Shown: positions 8,864 through 18,052 of the stretch, piece after piece | How positions within the stretch are numbered: the first letter of the stretch is position 1 | Layout: each line of letters starts with the position of its first letter | From: Colwellia psychrerythraea | GTDB lineage: Bacteria > Pseudomonadota > Gammaproteobacteria > Enterobacterales > Alteromonadaceae | NCBI GenBank assembly: GCA_002163005.1 | Contig: MAAF01000045.1 | Span: 4,695-43,834 of the forward strand | Direction: 5' to 3' | DNA: 39,140 nt | The notes under the pieces: model-generated | Databases searched by the model: none | The model's input: the letters and a program-made list of their open reading frames with translations, nothing else | Told to the model about the DNA's origin: nothing | Position numbers and translations under genes: made by a program

Positions 8864-9598
8864 TTAGTGTAAATCACCAAAGCGGCATTGTAATGCGGTA
8901 ATTGCCGTTAATGCCGCGGTTTCAGTGCGTAATACTCTTGGGCCAAGCAGTACATCGTGAAAATCACTGTCATTGGCTTGAGTGATTTCTTCATCACTTA
9001 GGCCGCCTTCAGGACCGATGAGTAATCGAATACGGGTATTTTCCATGGGCAAACTCATAATGGAATGCTGAGCTTTTGGATGTAAATTAATTTTTAAGGC
9101 GCTGGTTTCTTGTTTTAACCAATCGGCTAATAACATCGGCTCTGCAACAACGGGCACGCTTACACGACCACTTTGCTCACAAGCACTAATGACAATTTTT
9201 TGCCATTGTTGGCGTTTTTTCTCAAGACGTTCGGCATTAAGCTTAACCCCGCAGCGCTCGGTAAATAAAGGGGTAATGGTATTCACGCCAAGCTCTACCG
9301 ATTTTTGTAAGGTAAAGTCCATTCTATCACCACGAGAAATACCTTGGCCTAAATGAATATTAAGCGGAGATTCACTGTTGTTTTCCTCTTGGGAAATAAC
9401 TTTTATACTCGCTGATTTTTTACTTACATTACATAATGTTGCTGTGTATTGAAAAGCTTCTTCACCATTAAATAGTGTAATAGTGTCACCTTCTTTTAGA
9501 CGTAAAACTCGCACTACATGACCAAACGCGTCATCAGATAATGTCACCGTTTCGTTAATAGAAAATTGACTTGGTTGAAAAATTCTTGGGTTACGCAT
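8864..9598 (-). CDS. rsmE: 16S rRNA m3U1498 methyltransferase
   Basis: SPOUT-family methyltransferase that methylates N3 of U1498 in 16S rRNA using S-adenosylmethionine. The N-terminal PUA-like domain (MRNPRIFQPSQF, HVVRVLRLKEGDTITLFNG) precedes the trefoil-knot catalytic domain with the family signatures KSVELGVNTITPLFTERC, CEQSGR, LLIGPEGGLSDEE and LGPRVLRTETA. The 244-residue length is standard. It is the promoter-proximal gene of the rsmE-gshB-yqgE-yqgF operon, and its upstream region (9599-9761) is shared with a divergent exported-protein gene. Confidence 0.96.
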   Translation of the reverse strand: MRNPRIFQPSQFSINETVTLSDDAFGHVVRVLRLKEGDTITLFNGEEAFQYTATLCNVSKKSASIKVISQEENNSESPLNIHLGQGISRGDRMDFTLQKSVELGVNTITPLFTERCGVKLNAERLEKKRQQWQKIVISACEQSGRVSVPVVAEPMLLADWLKQETSALKINLHPKAQHSIMSLPMENTRIRLLIGPEGGLSDEEITQANDSDFHDVLLGPRVLRTETAALTAITALQCRFGDLH

Positions 9599-9761
9599 AA
9601 TAGGGCTTAATGGAAAATCATGAATATTAAACTAAAATAAGGGCGAGAAGTACAAAATGCAATGTATGAATGTATAAAGTTGTACTCTTTTATTGGTTTC
9701 ATTTGACTAGCTACGAAATTACTTCTAATTTCTTAAGTAATATAAATAAAAAGGATTAACA

Positions 9762-10364
9762 ATGAAAAAAATTATACTTACCACGTTTGCGGCCAGTGTA
9801 TTTTCTTTAGGACTCGCAGGTCAATCAGCCATTGCTGGTGAAATGATCTCAGTGGATAAGAACTTTGCTAGCCCAATTATTTCATTAAGTGGTTACAATA
9901 AGGTTTATATAGAAGACTTAGACCTTTCCCACACTAAAATTATTTCACCCCCTTGGATTGATAAAGAAAGTTTCGAGTGGAAAGTCACAGATAACAATCG
10001 AGCTCATTTAAAAGCACGCTTTAAAGAAGGTGTTGAAAAGGGCTTAACTGAGAATAAAGGTCGCTACGACATTGTAGATAAAGAAGGTAAGGGCGTACTT
10101 ATTGTTGATGTAGAAATTATCAGCTTTATGCCGTATGCCTCACAAGAAGATACTGAAACAACAACGAAAGGCTCTGGTGAGTTTCATTTATCAGTTCACT
10201 TACGTGATGGTAAAACAAGAAGCTTAATTCATATTTTTGAAGGTACACAAGCCATTGGTAATGACTATCAACCCAATACAGCGATGGAACGTGCTAAAGA
10301 TGCAAAGAACCTATTTAAGGCTTGGGGCAAATCATTACGTAAAAAACTTGATGCAGCTAACTAG
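9762..10364 (+). CDS. Exported DUF3313-like protein of unknown function
   Basis: A 200-residue secreted or periplasmic protein with a clear signal peptide (MKKIILTTFAASVFSLGLAGQSAIA, cleavage before GEM). The mature part has alternating beta strands and an amphipathic C-terminus (AKDAKNLFKAWGKSLRKKLDAAN). KVYIEDLDLSHTKI and RYDIVDKEGKGVLIVDVEIISF resemble the DUF3313 group of envelope proteins, but there is no lipobox Cys and the assignment is tentative. AAAAAGGATTAACA before the ATG is a good ribosome binding site. The gene stands alone, divergent from rsmE, and ends before a bidirectional terminator shared with metK. Confidence 0.8.
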   Translation: MKKIILTTFAASVFSLGLAGQSAIAGEMISVDKNFASPIISLSGYNKVYIEDLDLSHTKIISPPWIDKESFEWKVTDNNRAHLKARFKEGVEKGLTENKGRYDIVDKEGKGVLIVDVEIISFMPYASQEDTETTTKGSGEFHLSVHLRDGKTRSLIHIFEGTQAIGNDYQPNTAMERAKDAKNLFKAWGKSLRKKLDAAN

Positions 10365-10414
10365 CGCGAGTACCTAACGCATTAAAAGTTAATGGCTTAA
10401 ATAGACCTTTTTAA

Positions 10415-10456
10415 AATAAAAAACCAGTTTATCTACTAGATAAACTGGTTTTTTTA
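10415..10456. terminator. Bidirectional intrinsic terminator
   Basis: A near-perfect 14-bp stem (AAACCAGTTTATCT at 10421-10434, AGATAAACTGGTTT at 10438-10451) with a three-base loop. T runs follow it on the plus strand and A runs precede it, so it can terminate both the exported-protein gene (plus) and metK (minus). Confidence 0.88.
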
Positions 10457-10558
10457 TGGACAGAATTTGTGATAAATCTACCCGTTGATTAGTTAAGTGC
10501 AGCCAAGTAATGCTTTAGCGCATAACTCAGTTTACTCCTAAGCTTTATTCGGTATTAA

Positions 10559-11746
10559 CTATAAACCTGCAGCTTTACGTAAATCGTCTGCTTTATCCGT
10601 TTTTTCCCAGCTAAAGGCTGTGAAAGTATCATCACCAACCGTCATTTCAAATGGTTCACGACCGAAGTGACCGTAGGCAGCTGTTTGCTGATACATAGGA
10701 TGTAATAGGTCTAACATTTTAGTAATGCCATATGGACGTAAGTCAAAGTGATCACGCACTATCTCAACTAACTTCTCTTCAGAAATGTTTCCTGTGCCGA
10801 AGGTATCAATGGAAATTGACGTAGGCTCAGCAACACCAATGGCATATGAAATTTGAATTTCACAACGATCCGCAAGACCTGCTGCAACAATATTTTTAGC
10901 AACATAACGTCCAGCATAAGCGGCACTACGGTCAACTTTTGATGGATCTTTTCCTGAGAAAGCACCACCACCGTGACGTGCCATACCGCCATAAGTATCA
11001 ACAATAATTTTACGACCCGTTAAACCACAATCACCAACCGGACCACCAATAACAAAACGACCTGTAGGGTTGATATGGTATTTAGTTTCTTCAGTTAATA
11101 ATTCTGCAGGTAATACATGGTTAATAATATTTTCCATTACCGCATTAACTAAATCTTCCTGTTTAATATCAGGGTTATGCTGCGTAGAAAGTACAACAGT
11201 ATCAATCGCGACTGGTTTGTTATCTTCATAGATAAACGTCACTTGTGATTTTGCATCAGGACGTAACCAAGGTAAAACACCTGATTTACGTGCTTCAGCT
11301 TGACGTTCAACTAAACGATGTGAATAGTATAATGGCGCAGGCATTAGTGTAGGTGTTTCGTTGGTTGCATAACCAAACATTAAACCTTGATCACCAGCAC
11401 CTTGTTCTTCTGGTTTGCTGCGATCAACACCTTGAGCGATTTCAGGTGATTGTTGACCAATCAAATTCATAATGCCACAGGTTGCGCCATCAAAACCAAC
11501 ATCTGACGAGGTATAGCCTATTTCACTAATCACATTACGAGTAAGTTTCTCTAAATCAACCCAAGCATTAGTTGATACTTCACCAGAAATAATAGCAACA
11601 CCGGTTTTCACCATTGTTTCACAAGCCACACGAGCATGTTTATCTTTGGCAATAATGGCATCTAATACCGCATCAGAGATTTGATCGGCAATTTTATCCG
11701 GATGGCCTTCAGAAACAGATTCGGAAGTAAAAAAATGTCTAGACAT
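10559..11746 (-). CDS. metK: S-adenosylmethionine synthetase
   Basis: Makes S-adenosylmethionine from methionine and ATP; cytosolic tetramer. The start [22 protein letters not shown] carries the ATP-binding His and Lys region. [12 protein letters not shown] is the family signature 1 and [16 protein letters not shown] is signature 2 with the phosphate loop. At 395 residues it is about 11 longer than E. coli MetK because of a small C-terminal insertion ([12 protein letters not shown]) before WEKTDKA, which I believe also occurs in other gammaproteobacteria. The gene has a long leader, with MetJ-type boxes about 80-100 bases upstream of the ATG, pointing to methionine repression. Confidence 0.98.
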   Translation of the reverse strand: MSRHFFTSESVSEGHPDKIADQISDAVLDAIIAKDKHARVACETMVKTGVAIISGEVSTNAWVDLEKLTRNVISEIGYTSSDVGFDGATCGIMNLIGQQSPEIAQGVDRSKPEEQGAGDQGLMFGYATNETPTLMPAPLYYSHRLVERQAEARKSGVLPWLRPDAKSQVTFIYEDNKPVAIDTVVLSTQHNPDIKQEDLVNAVMENIINHVLPAELLTEETKYHINPTGRFVIGGPVGDCGLTGRKIIVDTYGGMARHGGGAFSGKDPSKVDRSAAYAGRYVAKNIVAAGLADRCEIQISYAIGVAEPTSISIDTFGTGNISEEKLVEIVRDHFDLRPYGITKMLDLLHPMYQQTAAYGHFGREPFEMTVGDDTFTAFSWEKTDKADDLRKAAGL

Positions 11747-11822
11747 AAATCCTCAGAAAAATTTGAGTTATACAAAATAATGGGGCGATTCTACACCTGT
11801 TGAAAACAACTTTCTAGCTTTT

Positions 11823-11846
11823 TTACGCCTAGACGGCTAAACGTCT
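11823..11846 (-). promoter_or_regulatory. Tandem met boxes (MetJ operator) upstream of metK
   Basis: Three adjacent 8-base units in register, read on the plus strand: TTACGCCT, AGACGGCT and AAACGTCT. Against the met-box consensus AGACGTCT the last two match 7 of 8 and the first 5 of 8. MetJ binds arrays of at least two such boxes, and metK is a classical MetJ target. The distance to the metK start (77-100 bases) fits a promoter-proximal operator with a long leader. Confidence 0.72.
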
Positions 11847-11926
11847 CTAATTAATTGTGATTTTATTGAACTAGCGTAAGTTCTTGGTAGGTTTTATCTA
11901 AACGAAGTAATTGAAAGGGAAATTTA

Positions 11927-12697
11927 TTAAAGCTCTAACGCATGTAAAGTAAGCTGTTCCTGCCATAATTGACTAAATATTTGTTCTTGCTGCTTTGTTT
12001 CAAGCGAGCTAAAGAATTGATATTGTCCTTGCTGTGTTTCACATGCATTTATTTCTCTTTCGACTAATTTCTTAGTCAATTGCACGGTTACTGGTGCGGC
12101 TGTCTCAATAATTGTCACTTGTTGACCGGCAATGATGCTTATTTGTTTTTGAACAAAAGGGTAATGGGTACAACCAAGCACTAACGTATCTACACCTTGG
12201 GAAATTAAAGGGTCGATATATTGTTTTAACAAGGCATTACATCTGCTGCTATTTTGTTTGCCTTGTTCAATAAACTCAACCAAACCGGGACAGGGTTGAA
12301 TCAGTACTTGGGCACCATTGTGGTGTAAGTCAATTAGGTCTTTAAAACGTTGATTTTCGCTGGTTGCTTGCGTGGCTAATATAGCAACTTTTTTACTGAG
12401 GCTTTGTTTTGCAGCAGGCTTAATTGCAGGTTCAACCCCAATGATAGGAATATTTACTTGTGCTCTTAGTTGCTCAATGGCATTTACTGTTGCGGTATTA
12501 CAGGCAATGACTATGGCTTTTACGCCTTTAACAATAAGTTGCTTGGCAATGAGGTTAACCCGTTTGATAATAAATTCGACAGACTTTTCGCCATAAGGTG
12601 CATGGAGGCTATCGGCAAAATAGATGATATTTTCATGGGGAAGTTGTTGGGCAATGCATTTAGCAATAGAAAGTCCACCTACACCAGAGTCAAACAC
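11927..12697 (-). CDS. murI: Glutamate racemase (start codon uncertain)
   Basis: Interconverts L- and D-glutamate for peptidoglycan precursor synthesis. Both catalytic cysteines are present, in VIACNTATVNAI and LVLGCTHYPFV, and the N-terminal Asp-Ser pair lies in FDSGVGGLS. The given start is a GTG at 12697 that is really the Val codon in GVFDSGVGG, so it would delete most of the first beta strand. The frame stays open upstream to a stop at 12797-12799, and the conserved P-I-G residues are encoded there (12698-12706), but no ATG, GTG, TTG or CTG exists in that stretch. An ATT at 12785-12787 with GAGCGAAG just upstream is a candidate. Otherwise the gene has a defective 5' end. Confidence 0.9.
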   Translation of the reverse strand: MFDSGVGGLSIAKCIAQQLPHENIIYFADSLHAPYGEKSVEFIIKRVNLIAKQLIVKGVKAIVIACNTATVNAIEQLRAQVNIPIIGVEPAIKPAAKQSLSKKVAILATQATSENQRFKDLIDLHHNGAQVLIQPCPGLVEFIEQGKQNSSRCNALLKQYIDPLISQGVDTLVLGCTHYPFVQKQISIIAGQQVTIIETAAPVTVQLTKKLVEREINACETQQGQYQFFSSLETKQQEQIFSQLWQEQLTLHALEL

Positions 12698-12825
12698 GCC
12701 AATTGGAGCTGAGTTGGTAGGGACTTTTTGCTTTATTTCTAGCTTTATCTCTAGTTTATTTTTTTGTTCAGTTTGTTGAGTAGTAATAGTCTTCGCTCAG
12801 CTAGATTAAATAGGTTGTTCGAGTA

Positions 12826-12863
12826 AATTGTATTGCTTTTATCAGCCAAAAAGCAATACAATT
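12826..12863. repeat. Perfect 15-bp inverted repeat between murI and the MFS gene
   Basis: Arms AATTGTATTGCTTTT (12826-12840) and its exact complement (12849-12863) flank an 8-base spacer. No clean T run follows on either strand, so a terminator is less likely than an operator or a small palindromic repeat. It lies in the 196-base divergent gap between murI and the MFS gene. Confidence 0.75.
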
Positions 12864-12993
12864 AATTAAGTAAGGTTTTTTGTTTATATAATTAATTGTA
12901 TTCAAGGTAAAGTACAGTGTGTAATGGCTGATTATAACTTTATCTTAAAACCAATCAAACTCATTTATTGACCCGTTTGGTATAAGGAAGTTC

Positions 12994-14310
12994 ATGTCTA
13001 ATGTTGTCTCAGTAAAGCGCTTTAAAGCATTCCCACCATTGATGTGGATCTTGTTATTTGGTTCATTTATTACCCGTGGTAGTTACTACATGGTATGGCC
13101 ATTTTTAGCGGTGATTCTTTATGAAAAGTTTGCCTTATCTGCCACACATGTCGGACTTATTCTTTCAAGTGCAGCCGTTATTTCAGTATTAGTGAGTTTT
13201 GTCGGTAGCGCGTTATCTGACCGAATCGGCCGTCACCAGTTAATGTATGCCAGTGGCATCTTATATATCATTTCTTTTTCGTTATTAGCCGAAGTGGACT
13301 CTATTGCCGGTTATTCGCTGGTGATAACATTATGTTCTATTGCTACTGCATTATGGCGACCACTCACTTCAGCATTAATTGGCGATATTATTAATGATAA
13401 AGGGACCCGTGAACTCGCCATGCAGTCGCTGTATTTTGTCGTTAATGTCGGTTGTGCTGTTGGCCCAATGGCAGGGTTATGGTTAGGCTTAACAGGTGAG
13501 CAATCAAGTTTTTATATTACCGCAGCAGCATTTGCTTTTTTATTAGTGCTTTTATGGTGGGGCTTTCATCAACACAGTAAGCTTGATAAAGAAAAAGCGC
13601 TGCAGGTTAATCAAATGGTTACAGATTCACGAGATAATGATAAGAATACTCTTTCTGGTGAAACTCAATCCGATCCTAAAATTGAAGAAAAAAGTGGTGA
13701 CGGTAATCAGATACTGAAGGTATTGATTGCTGATAAGTTATTACAATGTCTTATTTTTGCGAATATTTTATGTATGTTCATTTATGCACAAATGGATAGT
13801 TCGCTTATACAGTACTTAACGCGGGCAGAAGTGCCTGACTTACTCCAGCTTATTTCAGCGATGATTTTTACCAATGCGTTAGTCATTATTTCAACGCAGT
13901 TTTTATTACTGAAGTTAATGGCAAATCTATCATTAGTGAGCCGAATACAGGTGGGTTTAGTGTTGTTGATGTTTTCGCAAATTTGGCTAGCGCTTAACCC
14001 ATTAACGCTTTTTTGGGGATGGATTGGCGCGATTGTAGTGATGAGTTTGGCGGAAACTATTCTTTTTCCTACCATGAATGTTCATATTGACCGTTTGGCA
14101 CCGGATCATCTACGTGGTGCATATTTTGGTGCCGCTTCATTTTATGACTTTGGCTATGCGATAGCGCCGTTAGGTGGCGGCATTATTCTCGATCAACTTG
14201 GCGGCTCTTGGTTGTTTTTTATTGCAGCTGCGTTAACACTGATCGTTATTTATCTTTACAGTATGTTGGATAATTTACCTCGACCTGACTTTGTAAAAAT
14301 TGAATCGTAA
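12994..14310 (+). CDS. Major facilitator superfamily transporter (MdtH-like)
   Basis: A 438-residue inner-membrane secondary transporter with about 12 predicted transmembrane segments. The start FGSFITRGSYYMVWPFLAV and the MFS motif A between TM2 and TM3 (GSALSDRIGRHQ) resemble the MdtH drug-efflux group. A charged cytoplasmic loop (about residues 195-245) separates the two six-helix halves, and DRLAPDHLRGAYFGA in the second half is the expected pseudo-repeat region. Substrate is unknown; proton-driven export is inferred from the family. The ribosome binding site ATAAGGAAG precedes the ATG. The gene converges on a GAF-domain kinase 30 bases away. Confidence 0.9.
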   Translation: MSNVVSVKRFKAFPPLMWILLFGSFITRGSYYMVWPFLAVILYEKFALSATHVGLILSSAAVISVLVSFVGSALSDRIGRHQLMYASGILYIISFSLLAEVDSIAGYSLVITLCSIATALWRPLTSALIGDIINDKGTRELAMQSLYFVVNVGCAVGPMAGLWLGLTGEQSSFYITAAAFAFLLVLLWWGFHQHSKLDKEKALQVNQMVTDSRDNDKNTLSGETQSDPKIEEKSGDGNQILKVLIADKLLQCLIFANILCMFIYAQMDSSLIQYLTRAEVPDLLQLISAMIFTNALVIISTQFLLLKLMANLSLVSRIQVGLVLLMFSQIWLALNPLTLFWGWIGAIVVMSLAETILFPTMNVHIDRLAPDHLRGAYFGAASFYDFGYAIAPLGGGIILDQLGGSWLFFIAAALTLIVIYLYSMLDNLPRPDFVKIES

Positions 14311-14340
14311 ATTTTAATAACAAACGTCAGCTTGTTGTGC

Positions 14341-15591
14341 CTATTTGTTAGAGGACAAATAAGCACATTTAGGTAAGGTTATAACAAAGTGAACGCCTGA
14401 AGGTGAGTCCAATATTGATATTTCACCGTGTAGTTGTTGGGTTATTATTCTTTTGGCAAGGCTTAAACCCATGCCACTACTGCCCATCACACGGTTTGTT
14501 GTATAAAAAGGATTGAAAATTTTTATATGTTCACTGTGAGCAATACCTTTACCATTATCTCTAAAGTGCAGCTTGATTAGATCGAGATGATTTTCGAATT
14601 CAATGCTTATTGAGGGCGTTGGTATGTCGGCTAAGCCGTGCTCTAGTGAGTTTTTACAAAGAATGAGTAAAACTTGTTTTAGCAAGTGAGGTGCAACAAA
14701 AGCCAGGGTATCATTATGCTCATGATGTTTTATTTTGTACTTAACATTACCGATATTGAGAATATCTTTATGTTTTTTTAAAGTACTCTTTACCAGAGAG
14801 GATAACTCGATTAATTGATGATTGTTAACATCATTGCAAATTAAAAGATCTTGTAATTTCTCGACTTGCTCAGCGGTATGACTAAGACTATTGCTGAGTA
14901 AGTTAACGCTTTCTTTAATGGTACTAAGACATAACGTTAGGGTGTTTTGATTAAGGGATTTTGATTGTAACTTTTGTTGGATATTGTCAATATTTGACTC
15001 AATTATGCTAGTGGCGGTTATCCCTATACCTAATGGCGTATTAATTTCATGGGAAAGGCCACTGATTAAAATGGATAATTCTTCGAGCTTTTGTTTCTCT
15101 TCTGCAATGTGCTGTTGGTGCAGTTGTTTTAATTGTACTTCAAAGCTTTGCTTAATGGCCTCTAATAACTCAATGGTTGTTTCTGAAAAAACATGTTCTT
15201 TGTTATCTAAGATACAAATGGTACCAAATGGGCTACCGGTCTCATCAATAATGGGCAGTCCTAGATAAGAAACCATATTAAGTTTTAAATCAGGATTGTT
15301 ATTCCAGTTCTTATCAGAAAGGGCATTGGGAATGTTTAGTATTTTTTGCGACTTTATTACTTGTTCACAATAAAGTCCGGAGCCGTTTAAGCACTCAGAA
15401 TTTCCAATAGTGTAGGGATTATCACTAGTACCATTATTTTTGCTAAAAACGCTGATATTATTTTTTTCTATTTTCATCACTAAGGCAACAGGCACAGAGG
15501 CTAGCTTAGCAACTACAGCCAGTGTTTTATTCCAACTATCAATTAATTCTTCATTTTTTTGATAATACAAATGTATGTTCCCTATACCCAC
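14341..15591 (-). CDS. GAF-domain sensor histidine kinase
   Basis: A 416-residue soluble histidine kinase with no transmembrane segment. Residues about 18-155 form a GAF domain (SYLGLPIIDETGSPFGTICILDN is typical) and residues 155-175 a coiled-coil linker. The phosphoacceptor H-box is LSGLSHEINTPLG (His181). The ATPase domain shows the N-box LCKNSLEH, G1 DNGKGI, F-box IFNPFYTT and G2 SGMGLSLAKR. The Cys residues in the GAF domain (GNSEC and GLYCE) could take part in redox or cofactor sensing, but this is speculative. No response regulator adjoins it; the nearest is at 16013, which has its own kinase. Confidence 0.92.
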   Translation of the reverse strand: MGIGNIHLYYQKNEELIDSWNKTLAVVAKLASVPVALVMKIEKNNISVFSKNNGTSDNPYTIGNSECLNGSGLYCEQVIKSQKILNIPNALSDKNWNNNPDLKLNMVSYLGLPIIDETGSPFGTICILDNKEHVFSETTIELLEAIKQSFEVQLKQLHQQHIAEEKQKLEELSILISGLSHEINTPLGIGITATSIIESNIDNIQQKLQSKSLNQNTLTLCLSTIKESVNLLSNSLSHTAEQVEKLQDLLICNDVNNHQLIELSSLVKSTLKKHKDILNIGNVKYKIKHHEHNDTLAFVAPHLLKQVLLILCKNSLEHGLADIPTPSISIEFENHLDLIKLHFRDNGKGIAHSEHIKIFNPFYTTNRVMGSSGMGLSLAKRIITQQLHGEISILDSPSGVHFVITLPKCAYLSSNK

Positions 15592-15975
15592 ACTAGTTAT
15601 CTAATAATACTATCATAATAAAATTATTAATCAGTAAGGTTTAGTTAAGAAGCAGAAGGTACAGCACTTTAATTTCAATAATATTGATATGGATTATTAT
15701 TGATAGATGAAGCCGCTAAATGAAATGTTATTTTATTAAGACTACATAGTTTAGCCTGATGGGGTAAAATTTTGTTAATAATATTTGTTTTATTGAGATA
15801 ATATTTAAGAGCAGGAGTGGTGCCTTTATTGGCTGTCTTTACAGCAAAATATCTCGCAGTGCTAGATAGCGCGAGTTTCTATTTTTCGACACCAGCGGCA
15901 AATAGAATATTATGACTAGGCTGATGTATGACACCCCTTCACCACCATTCAATTAATGCTATGACTAATTATTCC
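15592..15975. other. Intergenic, AT-rich, no gene seen
   Basis: About 380 bases between the GAF kinase start and the two-component operon terminator. No ORF with a plausible ribosome binding site, RNA gene or strong repeat was found. The part next to 15591 should hold the kinase promoter. Confidence 0.6.
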
Positions 15976-15980
15976 CTGAG

Positions 15981-16004
15981 AAAAAATAATCGGTAATTCC
16001 GATA
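15981..16004 (-). terminator. Probable intrinsic terminator of the response-regulator operon
   Basis: On the minus strand ATCGG and CCGAT form a short stem around a 5-base AATTA loop, followed by TATTTTTT. It lies 9-30 bases beyond the response regulator stop. The stem is short, so confidence is moderate. Confidence 0.5.
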
Positions 16005-16012
16005 CTTTAATT

Positions 16013-16633
16013 CTAGCGATCTAAACCATAATCAATAGCGTAACGCATAAGACCAACAGTTGAGTCGATACCAAGCTTTTGCTTTATATTACGTTTATGT
16101 GTTTCAACCGTACGAACGCTAACGTTTAATTCTTGCGCTATACGCTTATTGTTGAGGCCTTGTGAAATAAGTCTTAACACCAGCTGTTCTCTTCTAGTGA
16201 CAATACCTCGTTGTTCGCCAGCAAGCTCTTTTGATAGGATCTCGGTGACTTCAGAGCTGAAATAATGTTTACCTGAAATAACTTTTTTAATGGCCTCAAT
16301 TAATTCAGTGCCAGGTACATCTTTTAAAATATACCCATCGGCGCCATGACGCATAGCACCTAAAATATACTCTTTATTGTCATGCATACTTAACATAAGT
16401 ACTTTGCAATCAATATCTTGCTCTTTAATCAATTCAAGTACATACATGCCATCCATTTCAGGCATGTTGATATCCATTAAAACAATATCAAAATCAAGGC
16501 TCTTAATAAGCTCCAATGCTTGCTTGCCATTTTCAGCTTCTCCCACAACCTCTATGCAGTCATCAAGACTTAAGCGATGTTTCAGTCCTTCTCTAAAAAG
16601 CGGATGATCGTCAACTAGTAGCACTTTAATCAT
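16013..16633 (-). CDS. LuxR/NarL-family response regulator
   Basis: A 206-residue response regulator. The receiver domain (residues 1-120) has acidic residues DD at 8-9, the phosphoacceptor Asp54 in VLMDINMPEMDG, Ser/Thr in MLSMHD and Lys in GYILKDV. A LuxR-type helix-turn-helix (residues about 140-200) follows: TRREQLVLRLISQGLNNKRIAQELNVSVRTVETHK. It starts 15 bases after the stop of the Cache-domain kinase and is surely its partner. The probable target is the divergent porin-TRAP operon starting at 18998, on the model of other kinase/regulator pairs adjacent to TRAP operons. Confidence 0.95.
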   Translation of the reverse strand: MIKVLLVDDHPLFREGLKHRLSLDDCIEVVGEAENGKQALELIKSLDFDIVLMDINMPEMDGMYVLELIKEQDIDCKVLMLSMHDNKEYILGAMRHGADGYILKDVPGTELIEAIKKVISGKHYFSSEVTEILSKELAGEQRGIVTRREQLVLRLISQGLNNKRIAQELNVSVRTVETHKRNIKQKLGIDSTVGLMRYAIDYGLDR

Positions 16634-16648
16634 AATATTCTCTTCATT

Positions 16649-18052
16649 TTAGTTTTCACTGGCATTACTTGCGTTAAAACGTAGTTGTGATTGTGGTATG
16701 CGGGCTGAAACTTTGGTACCAGCATGTTCTGATTTAACCGTTAAATCTCCTTGATAAAAGCTTAATCTCTCCTTCATATTGCGCAGACCAATACCTTGAT
16801 GAACTTTAGTTTTTTTATCTTGGATCTTATCGTAACGTTGATAATCAAAACCTTGGCCATTATCAATAATTTCGAGTACTAACCAACTTGGCATTAGCTT
16901 CAAGGTGATGCTAACTTTTGACGCATTGGCATGACGTTCAATATTGGTTAATGATTCTTGAGCAATGCGGTATAAGGCGGTTTTAACTTCAGTTGATAAG
17001 ATGTTTCGAAGCGATAAACGCTCTACATCAACTTGAATACCAGTACGCTGAGAAAAGTCTCTACCCAATTCTTCTAAAGCTGCACCTAAACCGTAATCTT
17101 CGAGTAATCCCGGATGCAGTTGGTGTGAAATTGCGCGGATATCACCCATTATTTTGCAAATAAGTTCCATAGAACGATCCATTTCATTACTGGCATCATC
17201 ATTATTCTGGTGTTTTAATTGCGCGGTCTCTAAGGAGAATCGAGCTGCAGCAATAGTTTGACTAATGCCGTCATGTAGCTCTCGTGATACCCGTTTACAT
17301 TCTTCTTCTTGCGTTTGAAAAATACGTTCATTAAGTTCACGTAATTTTCGATTAGCCAACTTCCTTTCACTGAATCGAATAAATTGACCGGTAAAAAATA
17401 TCGTAATAACGGCAACCAAACCAATAATAAGCGTCATCACTGAAGTATTTCGAATATGTTTACCTATGGAAGCATTTAACACCGCAATTTCTTGATCAAT
17501 GTCGTCAATATAAACACCAGTGCCTATCATCCATTGCCAATCTTCTAACGCTCTTGAATAACCAATTTTTTTACCAACTTCCCCGCCTTTGGATGGTTGA
17601 TTAAAAACATAGTTAAGATAACCACCGCCACTTTTTGCTTGTTCAATAAGGCCTTGGATAAGTTTTACGCCATTTCTGTCTTCAAGATCAAACCAGTTTT
17701 TACCAATGCGCCATTCTTGTCCAGGTATAAGTAATGCTGTTCCATCAAAGTTATAAGCAAAAAAGTAACCATCTTTACCAAAACGCATATTAGATAATAC
17801 TTGCTTAACTAACGATTTCGCTTGTTCATTACTTAGGTTTTTATTTTTATAAATATGCTCTGTAGCACCTTCAGCAAGTGCAACATAACTACGTAATTCG
17901 TCTTTACGATGACTCATTACGCTTTGACGATATTCATTAACTGTTTGCTCAGATAAGGACTGATACTGTACTTGTGTAACGATGAGCACGGCAACCAACG
18001 CTAATACCAAAGGTACTATAGTAACCAGTTGTAATTTTAAATTAATATTCAC
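16649..18052 (-). CDS. Cache-domain sensor histidine kinase (HisKA_3/NarX type)
   Basis: A 467-residue membrane sensor kinase. TM1 (residues 8-27) and TM2 (about 203-224) flank a periplasmic single-Cache domain with DGYFFAYNFDGTALLIP, RIGKNWFDLEDRNG, KSGGGYLNYVF and WQWMIGTGVYIDDID. The phosphoacceptor lies in VSRELHDGISQTIAAAR (His260), the HisKA_3 dimerisation type, and the ATPase domain has DNGQGFDY and GIGLRNMKERL. HisKA_3 kinases pair with LuxR-type regulators, as found directly downstream. The Cache domain closely resembles that of the chemoreceptor at 23333, on the far side of the TRAP transporter, so both probably sense the transported solute or a relative. Confidence 0.94.
   Translation of the reverse strand: MNINLKLQLVTIVPLVLALVAVLIVTQVQYQSLSEQTVNEYRQSVMSHRKDELRSYVALAEGATEHIYKNKNLSNEQAKSLVKQVLSNMRFGKDGYFFAYNFDGTALLIPGQEWRIGKNWFDLEDRNGVKLIQGLIEQAKSGGGYLNYVFNQPSKGGEVGKKIGYSRALEDWQWMIGTGVYIDDIDQEIAVLNASIGKHIRNTSVMTLIIGLVAVITIFFTGQFIRFSERKLANRKLRELNERIFQTQEEECKRVSRELHDGISQTIAAARFSLETAQLKHQNNDDASNEMDRSMELICKIMGDIRAISHQLHPGLLEDYGLGAALEELGRDFSQRTGIQVDVERLSLRNILSTEVKTALYRIAQESLTNIERHANASKVSITLKLMPSWLVLEIIDNGQGFDYQRYDKIQDKKTKVHQGIGLRNMKERLSFYQGDLTVKSEHAGTKVSARIPQSQLRFNASNASEN

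Noticed and set aside
14298..14345. Terminator between the MFS gene and the GAF kinase gene
   Set aside because: AACAA/TTGTT is too short a stem and no T tract follows.
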